A stretch of 64,000 nt of DNA from the NCBI GenBank assembly GCA_965278995.1, contig OZ257136.1, positions 5,208,001 through 5,272,000 of the forward strand. Reading direction: 5' to 3'. The stretch is from JADJYF01 sp965278995. Lineage in GTDB: Bacteria; Pseudomonadota; Gammaproteobacteria; Ga0077536. Under the pieces are notes generated by a model. That model searched no databases. It was not told the DNA's origin and was given only the letters and a program-made list of their open reading frames with translations. Shown here in pieces: positions 24,280 to 34,479 of the stretch (its first letter is position 1; each line of letters begins with the position of its first letter). The translations under genes were made by a program, and so were the position numbers.

Positions 24280-25257
24280 ATGGACACACTGCGCGCCGCC
24301 GTCATCGGTGTCGGATACCTCGGCAACTTCCACGCGCAGAAATACGCCGCGCTCGATGGCGTCACGCTCTCTGCCGTCGTCGACAGCGATGCTGTCAGGG
24401 CCGCGGAAATCGCTGCCCGCTACGCGACCCGCGCGTTCACCGATTACGACGACATCCTGGGTGATGTCGATCTCGTTTCGATTGTCGTGCCGCCGGCGCA
24501 TCATTACGCCATCGCTTACGATTGTCTGCAGGCCGGCGTCCATGCACTGGTCGAGAAACCACTCACCGAGACGGTCGATCAGGCCGAAACCCTGATCCGC
24601 CTTGCCGATGACGGCGCGCTCGTGCTGCAGGTTGGGCATCTCGAACGCTTCAATCCGGTCGTCGCCGCGTTGCGGGCGCGGCTCCACTCACCACAGTTGA
24701 TCGAAGCACAGCGCTATACCGCTTATCAGACGCGCGGCACCGAAGTCGATGTTGTGCTCGACCTCATGATTCATGACATCGATATCGTCTTGAGCCTGGT
24801 GCCAGGCGCGATCCGCGCGATCCATTCCTCCGGCACAGCAGTCGCGACGCGCAGCATCGATATCGCGCATGCACGCATTGAATTCACCAACGGTTGTATC
24901 GCCGAGCTGTCAGCGAGCCGGGTATCGCAGGAGCCGGCCCGCAATATGAAGGTCTATCAGAATGGCGGCTACCTGGCGGTCGACTACACCAGTCACGAGT
25001 TACGTGTCGGTACGGTCAGAGACGGCCTTGAGCTGCCGGCTGGCCGAGAACTGATTTTCGAGACCGAGACTCTCGGTCGGCGCGACGTGCTGATGGACGA
25101 AATTGCTTCGTTCGTCGACGTCGTGCGCCGCGGCGCGCAACCGCAAGTCACCGGTGAAGACGGCAAGCGCGCACTTGAAGTCGCCATCGAAATCAGCCAC
25201 CGCATCAACCGCTATCGCGCAGAGGTCGGCGGGATTGCGCAGGGGGAGTCGTATTGA
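24280..25257 (+). CDS. Gfo/Idh/MocA family oxidoreductase
   Basis: A 325-residue NAD(P)-dependent sugar or inositol type oxidoreductase. N-terminal Rossmann motif AAVIGVGYLGNFHAQKYA, the hallmark EKPLTE with its lysine around residue 93, and LMIHDIDIVLSLV matching the substrate-domain H..D. In several proteobacteria a gene of this kind lies beside lipid A synthesis genes, but no such neighbours are here, so the substrate is unknown. It lies between the frameshifted TPR gene and carA on the carA strand. GGAAGGA precedes the ATG. Confidence 0.85.
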   Translation: MDTLRAAVIGVGYLGNFHAQKYAALDGVTLSAVVDSDAVRAAEIAARYATRAFTDYDDILGDVDLVSIVVPPAHHYAIAYDCLQAGVHALVEKPLTETVDQAETLIRLADDGALVLQVGHLERFNPVVAALRARLHSPQLIEAQRYTAYQTRGTEVDVVLDLMIHDIDIVLSLVPGAIRAIHSSGTAVATRSIDIAHARIEFTNGCIAELSASRVSQEPARNMKVYQNGGYLAVDYTSHELRVGTVRDGLELPAGRELIFETETLGRRDVLMDEIASFVDVVRRGAQPQVTGEDGKRALEVAIEISHRINRYRAEVGGIAQGESY

Positions 25258-25379
25258 GGGGACTCTGATCTGCCCCGGGTAAGTCCTTCCTCGCGCAGGG
25301 CCCGTCAAGTACAATGCGTGTCCACTCGAGCGGGGGCAGTCGTCATGGCTACTCCCGTTTTGCACGTCTGGGAAACACA

Positions 25380-26513
25380 GTGTCTGAGCCAGCCATTCTT
25401 GCCCTGTCCAATGGGGCAGTCTTCCACGGTCGCGCCATTGGCTATCACGGTCATGGTGTGGGCGAAGTCGTGTTCAATACGGCGATGACCGGGTATCAGG
25501 AAATCCTGACCGATCCATCCTATGCCCAGCAGATTGTCACGCTGACATATCCGCATATTGGCAATACCGGCGTCAACGAACTGGATATCGAGGCACGGCG
25601 AACGTTTGTCGGCGGTCTGGTCGTACGCGACTATCCTGCATTGCTCAGCAACTGGCGTTCGACGGGCTCGCTCGGCGACTATCTGCAACAGCATCAGGTT
25701 GTCGCCATCGCCGACATCGATACCCGCCGGTTGACGCGCATCCTGCGCGACGAAGGGGCACAGAACGGTTGTGTTGCTGCCGGATCGGGAATCGACGAGG
25801 CCGAGGCGCTCGAACGCGCGCGTGCTTTTCCGGGTCTGAAAGGGGCCGATCTCGCCTGTGTCGTGACGACCGCCGAAGCATACTCATGGCGCGAAGGCAG
25901 CTGGACGCTGACCGGGAACGCTTATCGCGCGAGCCCGACCGCGCAATTCCGCGTCGTCGCCTTCGATTTCGGCGTCAAGCACAACATCTTGCGGCTGCTG
26001 ACCGACAGTGGCTGCGCGGTCGAAGTCGTGCCGGCGAAGACCTCGGCTGCCGACGTGCTGGCGCGCAATCCGGATGGCGTATTCCTCTCCAACGGTCCTG
26101 GCGATCCGGAGCCGTGCACTTATGCCATCGATGCAATCCGGGAGCTGATTGATAGTGGAATACCGGTGTTCGGCATCTGCCTCGGGCATCAGCTGCTGGC
26201 GCTGGCTTGCGGCGCGCGTACGCTGAAAATGAAATTCGGCCACCATGGTGCCAACCATCCGGTCAAGGACCTCGACTCGGGGCGGGTGCTGATTACCAGT
26301 CAGAATCACGGCTTCGCGGTTGACGAGGCGAGCCTTCCGCCGACGCTTCGCGCCACGCACCGTTCGCTGTTCGACGGTTCGCTGCAGGGAATACACCATG
26401 TCGAACGGCCGGCATTCAGTTTTCAGGGGCATCCCGAAGCAAGCCCCGGGCCGCACGACGTTCGGCCGCTGTTCGACCATTTCATCGAGCTGATGCAGCA
26501 AGCTCGCCGCTGA
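25380..26513 (+). CDS. carA: Carbamoyl-phosphate synthase small (glutaminase) subunit
   Basis: Supplies ammonia from glutamine to CarB for arginine and pyrimidine synthesis. Starting at GTG 25380 (VSEPAILALSNGAVF), 377 residues, near the E. coli length of 382. Motifs: FNTAMTGYQEILTDPSY, LSNGPGDPEPC, nucleophile in GICLGHQLLALACG, and GHPEASPGPHD with the catalytic His and Glu. An ATG at 25314 would add 22 atypical residues. A TACAAT box lies at 25310-25315. carB follows after 8 bp. Confidence 0.96.
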   Translation: MSEPAILALSNGAVFHGRAIGYHGHGVGEVVFNTAMTGYQEILTDPSYAQQIVTLTYPHIGNTGVNELDIEARRTFVGGLVVRDYPALLSNWRSTGSLGDYLQQHQVVAIADIDTRRLTRILRDEGAQNGCVAAGSGIDEAEALERARAFPGLKGADLACVVTTAEAYSWREGSWTLTGNAYRASPTAQFRVVAFDFGVKHNILRLLTDSGCAVEVVPAKTSAADVLARNPDGVFLSNGPGDPEPCTYAIDAIRELIDSGIPVFGICLGHQLLALACGARTLKMKFGHHGANHPVKDLDSGRVLITSQNHGFAVDEASLPPTLRATHRSLFDGSLQGIHHVERPAFSFQGHPEASPGPHDVRPLFDHFIELMQQARR

Positions 26514-26521
26514 GACGCACC

Positions 26522-29500
26522 ATGGGCAAGCGCACAGACATCCACTCGATCCTGCTTATAGGCGCCGGTCCCATCGTGATCGGGCAGGCCTGCGAGTTCG
26601 ATTATTCCGGTTCGCAGGCGTGCAAGGCGCTGCGCGATGAAGGCTATCGCGTGATCCTGGTCAATTCGAATCCGGCCACGATCATGACCGATCCGGAAAT
26701 GGCCGATGCGACCTATATCGAACCGATACGCTGGCAGACCGTTGCCGAAATCATCGAGCGAGAACGCCCCGATGCCCTGTTGCCGACGATGGGCGGGCAG
26801 ACAGCGCTGAATTGCGCGCTCGATCTGGCGCGCCACGGCGTGCTGGCCAAGTACGGCGTCGAATTGATCGGCGCCAATCAGACCGCCATCGACAAAGCCG
26901 AGGACCGCCAGAAATTCAAGGAGGCCATGCAACGTATCGGCCTCGACAGCGCACGTTCTTTCATCGCCCACGATCTCGATCAGGCTCGGGCAGCGCAGCG
27001 CGAACTCGGCTTTCCGATAGTCATCCGCCCCTCGTTCACACTCGGCGGTACCGGCGGCGGCATCGCCTTCAACAAGGAACAGTTCGAGGAAATCTGCCGG
27101 CGCGGGCTCGATGCCTCACCGACTACCGAAGTTCTGCTTGAGGAATCGATGCTCGGCTGGAAAGAATATGAAATGGAAGTTGTCCGCGATCGAGCCGACA
27201 ACTGCATCATCATCTGTGCAATCGAGAATCTCGATCCGATGGGCATCCATACCGGTGATTCCATCACCGTCGCGCCCGCGCAGACGTTGACGGACAAGGA
27301 ATACCAGATCATGCGCGACGCCTCGATTGCGATCCTGCGCGAAATCGGCGTCGATACCGGCGGCTCGAACGTGCAGTTCGCGGTCAATCCGGAGGATGGT
27401 CGGCTTATCGTCATCGAGATGAATCCGCGCGTGTCGCGCTCTTCGGCGCTGGCTTCCAAGGCCACTGGATTTCCCATTGCGAAAGTCGCCGCCAAGCTGG
27501 CGGTCGGGTATACGCTGGACGAACTCAGGAATGAGATCACCGCTGGCGCCACGCCCGCTTCGTTCGAGCCGACGCTGGATTATGTGGTGACCAAGATCCC
27601 GCGATTCACGTTCGAGAAATTCCCGCAGGCGGAGAACCGGCTCACGACACAGATGAAATCGGTCGGTGAAGTGATGGCCATCGGTCGTACATTTCAGGAA
27701 TCGTTTCAGAAAGCACTGCGCAGCCTCGAGACCGGCACCAGCGGGCTCGACGAAGTCGCGCCCGGCGGCGAAGCATTCAGCGATGGCGAACTTCGCGGTG
27801 AGCTGATGAGTGCCGGCGCGCAGCGCATCTGGTATGTCGGCGACGCCTTCCGGGCCGGATACAGCCTCGATGAGGTGCACGAATTGACGCGCATCGACCC
27901 GTGGTTCCTCGCCCAGATTGCCGACCTTGTCACCGAAGAGGCGCAGATACGCAAGGATGGGATCGTCAGTCTGAACGGCGCGCGACTGCGCGACCTGAAA
28001 CGCAAAGGTTTTGCCGATGCGCGACTGGCTGTACTCCTCGGCATCGGTGAAGACGAGGTACGCACGGCTCGACACGCGGCCGGCGTGCGCCCGGTGTTCA
28101 AACGCGTCGATTCCTGCGCAGCAGAATTCGATTCTTCGACCGCCTATATGTATTCGACCTATGAGGAAGAATGCGAAGCGCGGCCGACCGCGCGCGAGAA
28201 AATCATCGTGCTCGGCAGCGGACCCAATCGCATCGGGCAGGGCATTGAATTCGATTACTGCTGCGTAAAAGCTTCGCATGCTGCGCGCGACGCTGGATTC
28301 GAATCGATCATGATCAACTGCAATCCGGAAACCGTGTCGACCGATTACGACACCTCCGATCGCCTCTATTTCGAACCATTGACGCTCGAAGATGTGCTCG
28401 AAGTCGTCGCCGTCGAGCAACCGCGCGGCGTCATCGTTCAGTTCGGCGGGCAGACGCCGCTCAAGCTGGCGCGTGCGCTCGAAGCAGCCAAAGTGCCGAT
28501 AATCGGCACGTCGCCGGACTCGATCGATCTGGCCGAAGACCGCGAACGATTCCAGCGTTTCCTGCACGAGATTGGACTCAGACAGCCACCGAACCGCACG
28601 GTCCGTCATCCGTCTGAAGCGACCGCGCGTGCCGCCGAGATAGGCTACCCGCTGATCGTGCGGCCGTCCTACGTGCTAGGCGGCCGGGCGATGGAAATCG
28701 TCTATAACGATCGCGACCTCGAAAACTACATGCACGCCGCGGTTGCGGTTTCGAACGAATCGCCGGTGCTGCTGGACCGCTTTCTCGAAAGCGCCATCGA
28801 AGTCGATGTCGACGCCATCTGCGACGGTACCGACGTGCTGGTCGGTGGGATCATGGAACACATTGAGCAGGCCGGTGTGCATTCCGGAGATTCGGCCTGC
28901 GCGCTGCCGCCCCATACATTGAGTGCGGCGCTGCAGGACGAGATCAAGCGCCAGGTTGCGGTGATGGCGCGCGGACTCAAGGTCATCGGCCTGATGAATG
29001 TGCAGTTCGCGCTGCAGGGCGATGACATCTACGTGCTCGAAGTCAATCCGCGCGCATCGCGGACAGCACCGTTCGTCTCCAAAGCCATCGGCTTGTCGCT
29101 ACCCTATATCGCTGCGCGCTGCATGGTCGGTGAAACGCTGGTTCAGCAGCAGGTGAGCGAGCGCCGGCCGAGCTACTACTCGGTGAAGGAAGCGGTATTC
29201 CCGTTCGTCAAATTCCCCGGCGTCGACCCGCTGCTCGGCCCGGAAATGAAATCGACCGGCGAAGTCATGGGCATAGGCGCGACGTTCGGCGAAGCTTTCG
29301 GTAAAGCGCAGCAGGCGGCCAATATGGCCCTGCCGGCGACCGGTACCGCGTTCGTCAGTGTCCGCGATGCAGACAAGACCGCTGTCGTCGAATTGGCGCG
29401 CACGTTGATCCGGCGCGGCTTCAAGCTCGTAGCGACAAAAGGTACGGCGAGCTGTCTGCGCGAGGCCGGCGTCGAATGCCAGCGCGTGAACAAGGTGCTG

Positions 29501-29740
29501 GAGGGCCAGCCGCATATTGTCGATATGATCAAGAACGACGGAATCGATCTCATCATCAATACGACGGAAGGTAAAAAAGCGACCGCCGACTCGTTCAATA
29601 TCCGTATCGCCGCGCTGCGCCACCAGGTTGCCTATACGACGACGATGGCAGGGGCGACCGCTGCCGTGATGGCGCTGGCCGAGGACGGTCTGAACGAGAT
29701 TCGACGGCTGCAGGATCTGCACCAGGAGTTCGCTCGATGA
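26522..29740 (+). CDS. carB: Carbamoyl-phosphate synthase large subunit
   Basis: 1072 residues, the synthetase component joining bicarbonate, ammonia and two ATP. Two homologous ATP-grasp halves are evident: SILLIGAGPIVIGQACEFDY and KIIVLGSGPNRIGQGIEFDY begin each, with RPSFTLGGTGGG and RPSYVLGGRAMEIV in turn, and a C-terminal MGS-like regulatory domain (VELARTLIRRGFKLVATKGT). All parts are present at the usual length. The TGA overlaps the greA ATG (ATGA), implying coupling. Confidence 0.98.
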   Translation: MGKRTDIHSILLIGAGPIVIGQACEFDYSGSQACKALRDEGYRVILVNSNPATIMTDPEMADATYIEPIRWQTVAEIIERERPDALLPTMGGQTALNCALDLARHGVLAKYGVELIGANQTAIDKAEDRQKFKEAMQRIGLDSARSFIAHDLDQARAAQRELGFPIVIRPSFTLGGTGGGIAFNKEQFEEICRRGLDASPTTEVLLEESMLGWKEYEMEVVRDRADNCIIICAIENLDPMGIHTGDSITVAPAQTLTDKEYQIMRDASIAILREIGVDTGGSNVQFAVNPEDGRLIVIEMNPRVSRSSALASKATGFPIAKVAAKLAVGYTLDELRNEITAGATPASFEPTLDYVVTKIPRFTFEKFPQAENRLTTQMKSVGEVMAIGRTFQESFQKALRSLETGTSGLDEVAPGGEAFSDGELRGELMSAGAQRIWYVGDAFRAGYSLDEVHELTRIDPWFLAQIADLVTEEAQIRKDGIVSLNGARLRDLKRKGFADARLAVLLGIGEDEVRTARHAAGVRPVFKRVDSCAAEFDSSTAYMYSTYEEECEARPTAREKIIVLGSGPNRIGQGIEFDYCCVKASHAARDAGFESIMINCNPETVSTDYDTSDRLYFEPLTLEDVLEVVAVEQPRGVIVQFGGQTPLKLARALEAAKVPIIGTSPDSIDLAEDRERFQRFLHEIGLRQPPNRTVRHPSEATARAAEIGYPLIVRPSYVLGGRAMEIVYNDRDLENYMHAAVAVSNESPVLLDRFLESAIEVDVDAICDGTDVLVGGIMEHIEQAGVHSGDSACALPPHTLSAALQDEIKRQVAVMARGLKVIGLMNVQFALQGDDIYVLEVNPRASRTAPFVSKAIGLSLPYIAARCMVGETLVQQQVSERRPSYYSVKEAVFPFVKFPGVDPLLGPEMKSTGEVMGIGATFGEAFGKAQQAANMALPATGTAFVSVRDADKTAVVELARTLIRRGFKLVATKGTASCLREAGVECQRVNKVLEGQPHIVDMIKNDGIDLIINTTEGKKATADSFNIRIAALRHQVAYTTTMAGATAAVMALAEDGLNEIRRLQDLHQEFAR

Positions 29741-30213
29741 GCAAGACGCCGATGACTGCCCAGGGTGCCCACAATCTGCGGGAGGAATTGCATCGGCGCA
29801 AGTTCGAAGACAGGCCACGCATCACGACGGCCATCGCCGAGGCGCGCGCGCATGGCGATCTGAAAGAGAACGCCGAATATCACGCCGCCCGCGAGCAGCA
29901 GAGTTTCAATGAGGGGCGTATCGCCGATATCGAGGGCAAGCTCTCCAACGCCGAGATCATCGACGTCACGAAAATCGCCGCTGGTGGCAAAGTGATCTTC
30001 GGTGCGACAGTCGAGATCCTGAACGTCGCGAGCGGCGAAGAAGTCACTTACAAGATAGTCGGTGAGGACGAAGCCGACATCAAATCCGGCATGGTCTCGG
30101 TCAATTCGCCGGTTGCCCGCGCTTTAATTGGCAAGACCGAGGGCGACAGCGCCCTCGTGCGCGCACCGGGCGGCGAGATCGAATACGAAATCCTCGCCGT
30201 TCGTTACGAGTAA
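29737..30213 (+). CDS. greA: Transcription elongation factor GreA
   Basis: Rescues backtracked RNA polymerase by stimulating transcript cleavage. 158 residues with the N-terminal coiled coil carrying the acidic tip (AEARAHGDLKENAEYHAARE, D and E of DLKENAEY) and the C-terminal FKBP-like domain (GEDEADIKSGMVSVNSPVAR, ALIGKTEGD). Start ATG overlaps the carB stop. The carB-greA junction is a known arrangement. Confidence 0.97.
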   Translation: MSKTPMTAQGAHNLREELHRRKFEDRPRITTAIAEARAHGDLKENAEYHAAREQQSFNEGRIADIEGKLSNAEIIDVTKIAAGGKVIFGATVEILNVASGEEVTYKIVGEDEADIKSGMVSVNSPVARALIGKTEGDSALVRAPGGEIEYEILAVRYE

Positions 30214-30215
30214 TC

Positions 30216-30836
30216 GTGGCACGGCGCGGCTCCAGCAGTCGCTGGCTGCAACGGCAGAAGACTGACCAGTTCGTCAAACAACGCGACCAGCATGGCTTCC
30301 GGTCGCGTGCCGCCTACAAGCTCGACGAGATCAATCGGCGTGATCACCTGATCCGGCCCGGCTGCCGGGTGATCGATCTCGGCGCCAGCCCGGGTGGTTG
30401 GACCCAGGTCGCGCTGGCGGCCGCCGGGCCACGCGGAACTGTCGTCGCTGTGGACGTTCTGAGCATGGAGCCGTTGGCCGGCGCGAGTTTCATCCTCGGC
30501 GACTGTCGCGAGCCGGGCGTCCTGGAACAGGTCGCCGTGACCTTGGGTTCAGGTGGCGCGGACCTTGTAATGTCGGATATGGCCCCCAATATCTCTGGAG
30601 TGGCCCTGGTCGATGAAGCGCAGATGGAAGAACTCGCGCACACGACGCTGGACTTCGCGCGCCACTTCCTCAAACCAGGCGGGGCGCTGCTCATGAAGCT
30701 GTTTCAGTTTGCGCAGACGCAGTCGCTGTTAAAGGAAATCGGCGCTGAATTCGGTGAAGTGGTGCGCCGAAAGCCGGCTTCTTCGCGGTCGGAGTCCCGT
30801 GAGTTTTATGTCGTGGGTCGCCGATATGGTATATAG
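30216..30836 (+). CDS. rlmE: 23S rRNA (uridine-2'-O-)-methyltransferase RlmE
   Basis: FtsJ/RrmJ, which methylates the 2'-O of U2552 in 23S rRNA, late in large-subunit assembly. 206 residues: FRSRAAYKLDEIN (catalytic K), the SAM motif VIDLGASPGGWTQVAL, VMSDMAPNISG (catalytic D), and KPASSRSESREFYVV with the second catalytic K and E. The start at 30216 reads GTG. It precedes ftsH, a conserved order; the yhbY gene often linked to this pair is not here. Confidence 0.96.
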   Translation: MARRGSSSRWLQRQKTDQFVKQRDQHGFRSRAAYKLDEINRRDHLIRPGCRVIDLGASPGGWTQVALAAAGPRGTVVAVDVLSMEPLAGASFILGDCREPGVLEQVAVTLGSGGADLVMSDMAPNISGVALVDEAQMEELAHTTLDFARHFLKPGGALLMKLFQFAQTQSLLKEIGAEFGEVVRRKPASSRSESREFYVVGRRYGI

Positions 30837-30916
30837 TTTTTTGACCGGCCTTGCGGCCGGCTGCCGCCCCAGCATCCTCGTACGTGGCGGATTTCAGCGG
30901 AGAGTCGCAGCATATT

Positions 30917-32836
30917 ATGGCTAGAAACCTCGTACTCTGGATCGTCATCGCGCTTGTCCTGATGCTCGTGTTCCAGAATTTCACGCCCCGGCACGGTGCG
31001 GCGCGTCCCATCGATTACTCGGATTTCGTCGCCGAAGTGAAAAGCGGGCGGGTCGCCAAAGTCGTTCTCGACGGGCCGACGGTCGAACTCGAAATGCACG
31101 ACGGTTCCAAGCTGTTCACCTACAGTCCGGAGTCCGACAACGGCGCCATGATCGGCATGCTGCTCGAAAACAGCGTGCGAATCGAAGCACAGGCCCCTGA
31201 TCGCCAGGGTCTGCTGATGCAGATCTTCATCTCCTGGTTCCCCTTCCTGCTCTTGATTGCGGTCTGGATCTACCTCATGCGCCAGATGCAGGGTGGCGCT
31301 GGCGGTCGCGGCGCGCTGTCTTTCGGCAAGAGTCGCGCGCGCCTGCTCGGCGAAGACCAGGTCCGCGTCACGTTCAATGACGTGGCGGGCGTCGATGAGG
31401 CCAAGGAAGAGGTCAAGGAACTCGTCGATTTTCTGAAAGATCCGGGTAAGTTCCAGAAACTCGGCGGCAAGATCCCGCGCGGCGTCTTGATGGTCGGCCC
31501 TCCCGGTACCGGCAAGACGTTGCTGGCCAAAGCCATCGCGGGTGAAGCGAAAGTGCCGTTCTTCACGATTTCGGGCTCTGATTTCGTCGAAATGTTCGTC
31601 GGTGTCGGCGCGTCCCGCGTCCGCGACATGTTCGAGCAGGCCAAGAAGCATGCGCCGTGCATCATCTTCATCGACGAAATAGACGCGGTCGGTCGCCATC
31701 GCGGCGCCGGTCTCGGCGGCGGTCACGACGAACGCGAGCAGACCTTGAACCAGTTGCTGGTCGAAATGGATGGTTTCGATGGCAACGAGGGCATCATCAT
31801 CATTGCGGCGACCAACCGGCCGGACGTACTCGACCCGGCGCTGCTGCGCCCGGGCCGTTTCGATCGCCAGGTCGTCGTGCCGCTGCCCGACATCCGCGGG
31901 CGCGAACAGATCCTCAAAGTGCATATGCGCAAGGTGCCGGCGGCGGAAGACGTCAAGCCGAGCATTCTGGCCCGCGGCACGCCGGGCTTTTCCGGCGCTG
32001 ATCTTGCCAATCTGGTCAACGAAGCCGCGCTGTTTGCCGCGCGCATGAACAAGCGCCTGGTCGACATGGAGGAATTCGAAAAGGCCAAGGACAAGATCAT
32101 GATGGGCGCCGAGCGTCGCTCCATGGTCATGAGCGACAAGGAAAAGAAGCTCACTGCGTATCATGAGGCAGGTCACGCCATCGTCGGGCGTACGGTGCCG
32201 TCGCACGACCCGGTCTACAAGGTCACCATCATTCCGCGGGGCCGAGCGCTGGGCGTGACGATGTTTCTGCCCGAGGAAGACCGCCTGAGCTACAGCAAGG
32301 AGCGGCTCGAGAGCTCGATTTCCAGCCTGTTCGGCGGGCGCCTGGCTGAGGAATTGATCTTCGGGCCCGATGCCGTGACGACGGGTGCTTCAAACGACAT
32401 CGAACGCGTGACCGACATCGCGCGCAATATGGTCACGCGCTGGGGCTTGTCGAAGAAGCTCGGGCCGATGACCTACAGCGACGATGACGGCGAAGTCTTT
32501 CTCGGTCATTCCGTGACCCAGCACAAGACGGTGTCGGACGAGACTGCGCATCTCATCGACGAGGAAATCCGCGATATCGTCAATCGTAACTACACGCGAG
32601 CGCGCACGATCCTCGAAACCAATCTCGACAAACTGCACCTCATGGCCGAGGCGCTGGTCAAGTACGAGACGCTCGACACCGAACAGATAGACGACATCAT
32701 GAACGGCCGTCCGCCGCGCCCACCGCAGGATTGGGTGGATGACGACACGCGCGGCGCTGGCGCAGCCGAGAAGGATGCACGTAATGACGATGCCGGCAAG
32801 GAAAGCAAGATCGGCGGTCCGGCGAGTCTGCACTGA
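30917..32836 (+). CDS. ftsH: ATP-dependent zinc metalloprotease FtsH
   Basis: Inner-membrane AAA+ protease for misassembled membrane proteins and short-lived regulators such as sigma-32 and LpxC. From ATG 30917 (639 residues): first membrane helix about 4-20, periplasmic part, second helix about 104-120, Walker A GPPGTGKT 194-201, Walker B IIFIDEIDAVGR, SRH with RPGRFDR, zinc site HEAGH 416-420. All are intact. A longer frame upstream lacks family likeness. Its substrate sigma-32 fits the heat-shock promoters seen earlier in the window. Confidence 0.98.
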   Translation: MARNLVLWIVIALVLMLVFQNFTPRHGAARPIDYSDFVAEVKSGRVAKVVLDGPTVELEMHDGSKLFTYSPESDNGAMIGMLLENSVRIEAQAPDRQGLLMQIFISWFPFLLLIAVWIYLMRQMQGGAGGRGALSFGKSRARLLGEDQVRVTFNDVAGVDEAKEEVKELVDFLKDPGKFQKLGGKIPRGVLMVGPPGTGKTLLAKAIAGEAKVPFFTISGSDFVEMFVGVGASRVRDMFEQAKKHAPCIIFIDEIDAVGRHRGAGLGGGHDEREQTLNQLLVEMDGFDGNEGIIIIAATNRPDVLDPALLRPGRFDRQVVVPLPDIRGREQILKVHMRKVPAAEDVKPSILARGTPGFSGADLANLVNEAALFAARMNKRLVDMEEFEKAKDKIMMGAERRSMVMSDKEKKLTAYHEAGHAIVGRTVPSHDPVYKVTIIPRGRALGVTMFLPEEDRLSYSKERLESSISSLFGGRLAEELIFGPDAVTTGASNDIERVTDIARNMVTRWGLSKKLGPMTYSDDDGEVFLGHSVTQHKTVSDETAHLIDEEIRDIVNRNYTRARTILETNLDKLHLMAEALVKYETLDTEQIDDIMNGRPPRPPQDWVDDDTRGAGAAEKDARNDDAGKESKIGGPASLH

Positions 32837-33060
32837 GCCGGGTCACGACAAGCGAAGTCCGACAGTGAGGTCAGGTCAGGCGGCTCTCGCCTGGCCCGAA
32901 TCACGGTCCCGGCTCCTCAACGTTCGGCGTACGCTGCCGCTACCACTTCCGACAATATTTCACCTTTGCGCTGTGACTGGGGTCACGGCGTGTGCATGAA
33001 CGCTGCTGGTAGCGTTCGGCCATTATTCGAGCCCGCCTGGCGCGGGGAAGGCAGAAGTGC

Positions 33061-34431
33061 ATGAGCGAACGGATCCGCAAGTATTTCGGTACGGATGGCA
33101 TACGCGGCACCGTTGGCGAGCCACCCATTACGCCCGATTTTGTCATGAAGCTGGGCTGGGCTGCGGGCCGAGTACTCAGTTCGCGCGCACCGGGGCGGCA
33201 GAAAGTGCTGATCGGCAAAGACACGCGGGTGTCCGGTTACATGTTCGAATCGGCGCTCGAAGCAGGCTTGTCTGCAGCCGGTATCGACATCCATCTGCTG
33301 GGCCCGATGCCGACACCTGGCATCGCTTATCTGACCCGTACATTTCACGCCAAGGCTGGCATCGTCATCAGTGCTTCGCACAATCCGTTCGACGACAACG
33401 GCATCAAGTTCTTTTCGCACGAAGGTACCAAGCTGCCCGACGAAATCGAACTTGAGATCGAGGCGGAACTGGACCAGCCGTTGCGCACGGTCGCTTCGCG
33501 GGATCTCGGCAAAGCGCGCCGGGTCGAAGACGCTGCCGGGCGATATATCGAATTCTGCAAGAGCACGGTGCGCTCGAACATGAGTCTGGCCGGACTCAAG
33601 ATTGTCGTCGATTGCGCCCATGGCGCGACCTATCACATCGCCCCGATGGTGCTCGCCGAACTCGGTGCTGATGTCATCAGCATGGGCAGCTCGCCGGACG
33701 GCTTCAACATCAACGACGCTTGCGGTGCGACCGAGCCGGCTGCGCTGCAGGCTGCCGTCCGTCGCCATGGCGCCGATGTCGGTATTGCACTCGACGGCGA
33801 CGGTGATCGCCTGATCATGGTCGATGCCAAAGGCGAAGTCGTCGATGGCGACGAGTTGACGTTCATCATCGCTCGCCGTCGGCATAACACCGGTGCATTA
33901 CGTGGCAGTGTGGTCGGCACGCAGATGAGCAATCTCGGCCTCGAACAGGCTATCCGTACGCTCGGACTCGGCTTCGAGCGGGCCAAGGTCGGCGATCGCT
34001 ACATCCTGGAAAAGCTGCGTGACGGTGGCTGGTCGCTGGGCGGCGAAACCTCGGGCCATATCATCTGTCTCGATCTTACGACCACTGGCGACGGCATCAT
34101 CTCCGCGCTGCAGGTGCTGGAGACCATGGTCATGTGCGAGCAGACGCTGCACGAGCTCAAGCTCGGCATGCGCAAGTTTCCGCAGACGCTGATCAACGTC
34201 CGCATGCAGAAGAAAGTCGACGTGATGTCGCTGCCGTCTGTTCAGCGCGCCGTTGCCAGCATCGAGGCGCGGCTGGCCGACAGCGGGCGTGTGCTGTTGC
34301 GGCCGTCCGGTACTGAACCGGTCATCCGCGTGATGATTGAAGGGCGGGACGAAAAAGTCGTCAATGAACTGGCGCAGGAACTCGCGCGGGAAGTCGAGAA
34401 TGCCGCGCACGCGGTCATTGCTGCGGCCTGA
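33061..34431 (+). CDS. glmM: Phosphoglucosamine mutase
   Basis: Converts glucosamine-6-phosphate to glucosamine-1-phosphate for UDP-GlcNAc, peptidoglycan and LPS. 456 residues: KYFGTDGIRGTVG, the phosphoserine loop GIVISASHNPFDDNGIKFF (active Ser at 106), the metal loop DGDGDR, GGETSGHI, and the C-terminal phosphate loop RPSGTEPVIRVM. Complete. The folP gene often between ftsH and glmM is missing; the 224-bp gap before it holds no gene I can recognise. Confidence 0.97.
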   Translation: MSERIRKYFGTDGIRGTVGEPPITPDFVMKLGWAAGRVLSSRAPGRQKVLIGKDTRVSGYMFESALEAGLSAAGIDIHLLGPMPTPGIAYLTRTFHAKAGIVISASHNPFDDNGIKFFSHEGTKLPDEIELEIEAELDQPLRTVASRDLGKARRVEDAAGRYIEFCKSTVRSNMSLAGLKIVVDCAHGATYHIAPMVLAELGADVISMGSSPDGFNINDACGATEPAALQAAVRRHGADVGIALDGDGDRLIMVDAKGEVVDGDELTFIIARRRHNTGALRGSVVGTQMSNLGLEQAIRTLGLGFERAKVGDRYILEKLRDGGWSLGGETSGHIICLDLTTTGDGIISALQVLETMVMCEQTLHELKLGMRKFPQTLINVRMQKKVDVMSLPSVQRAVASIEARLADSGRVLLRPSGTEPVIRVMIEGRDEKVVNELAQELAREVENAAHAVIAAA

Positions 34432-34479
34432 CAGCGTCGCCGCCATCGCGGCGCGACGCGATCTCGTTCAGAACCCCGT

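Noticed and set aside
32837..33060. Possible folP remnant between ftsH and glmM
   Set aside because: The 224-bp gap is too short and shows no dihydropteroate synthase motif.
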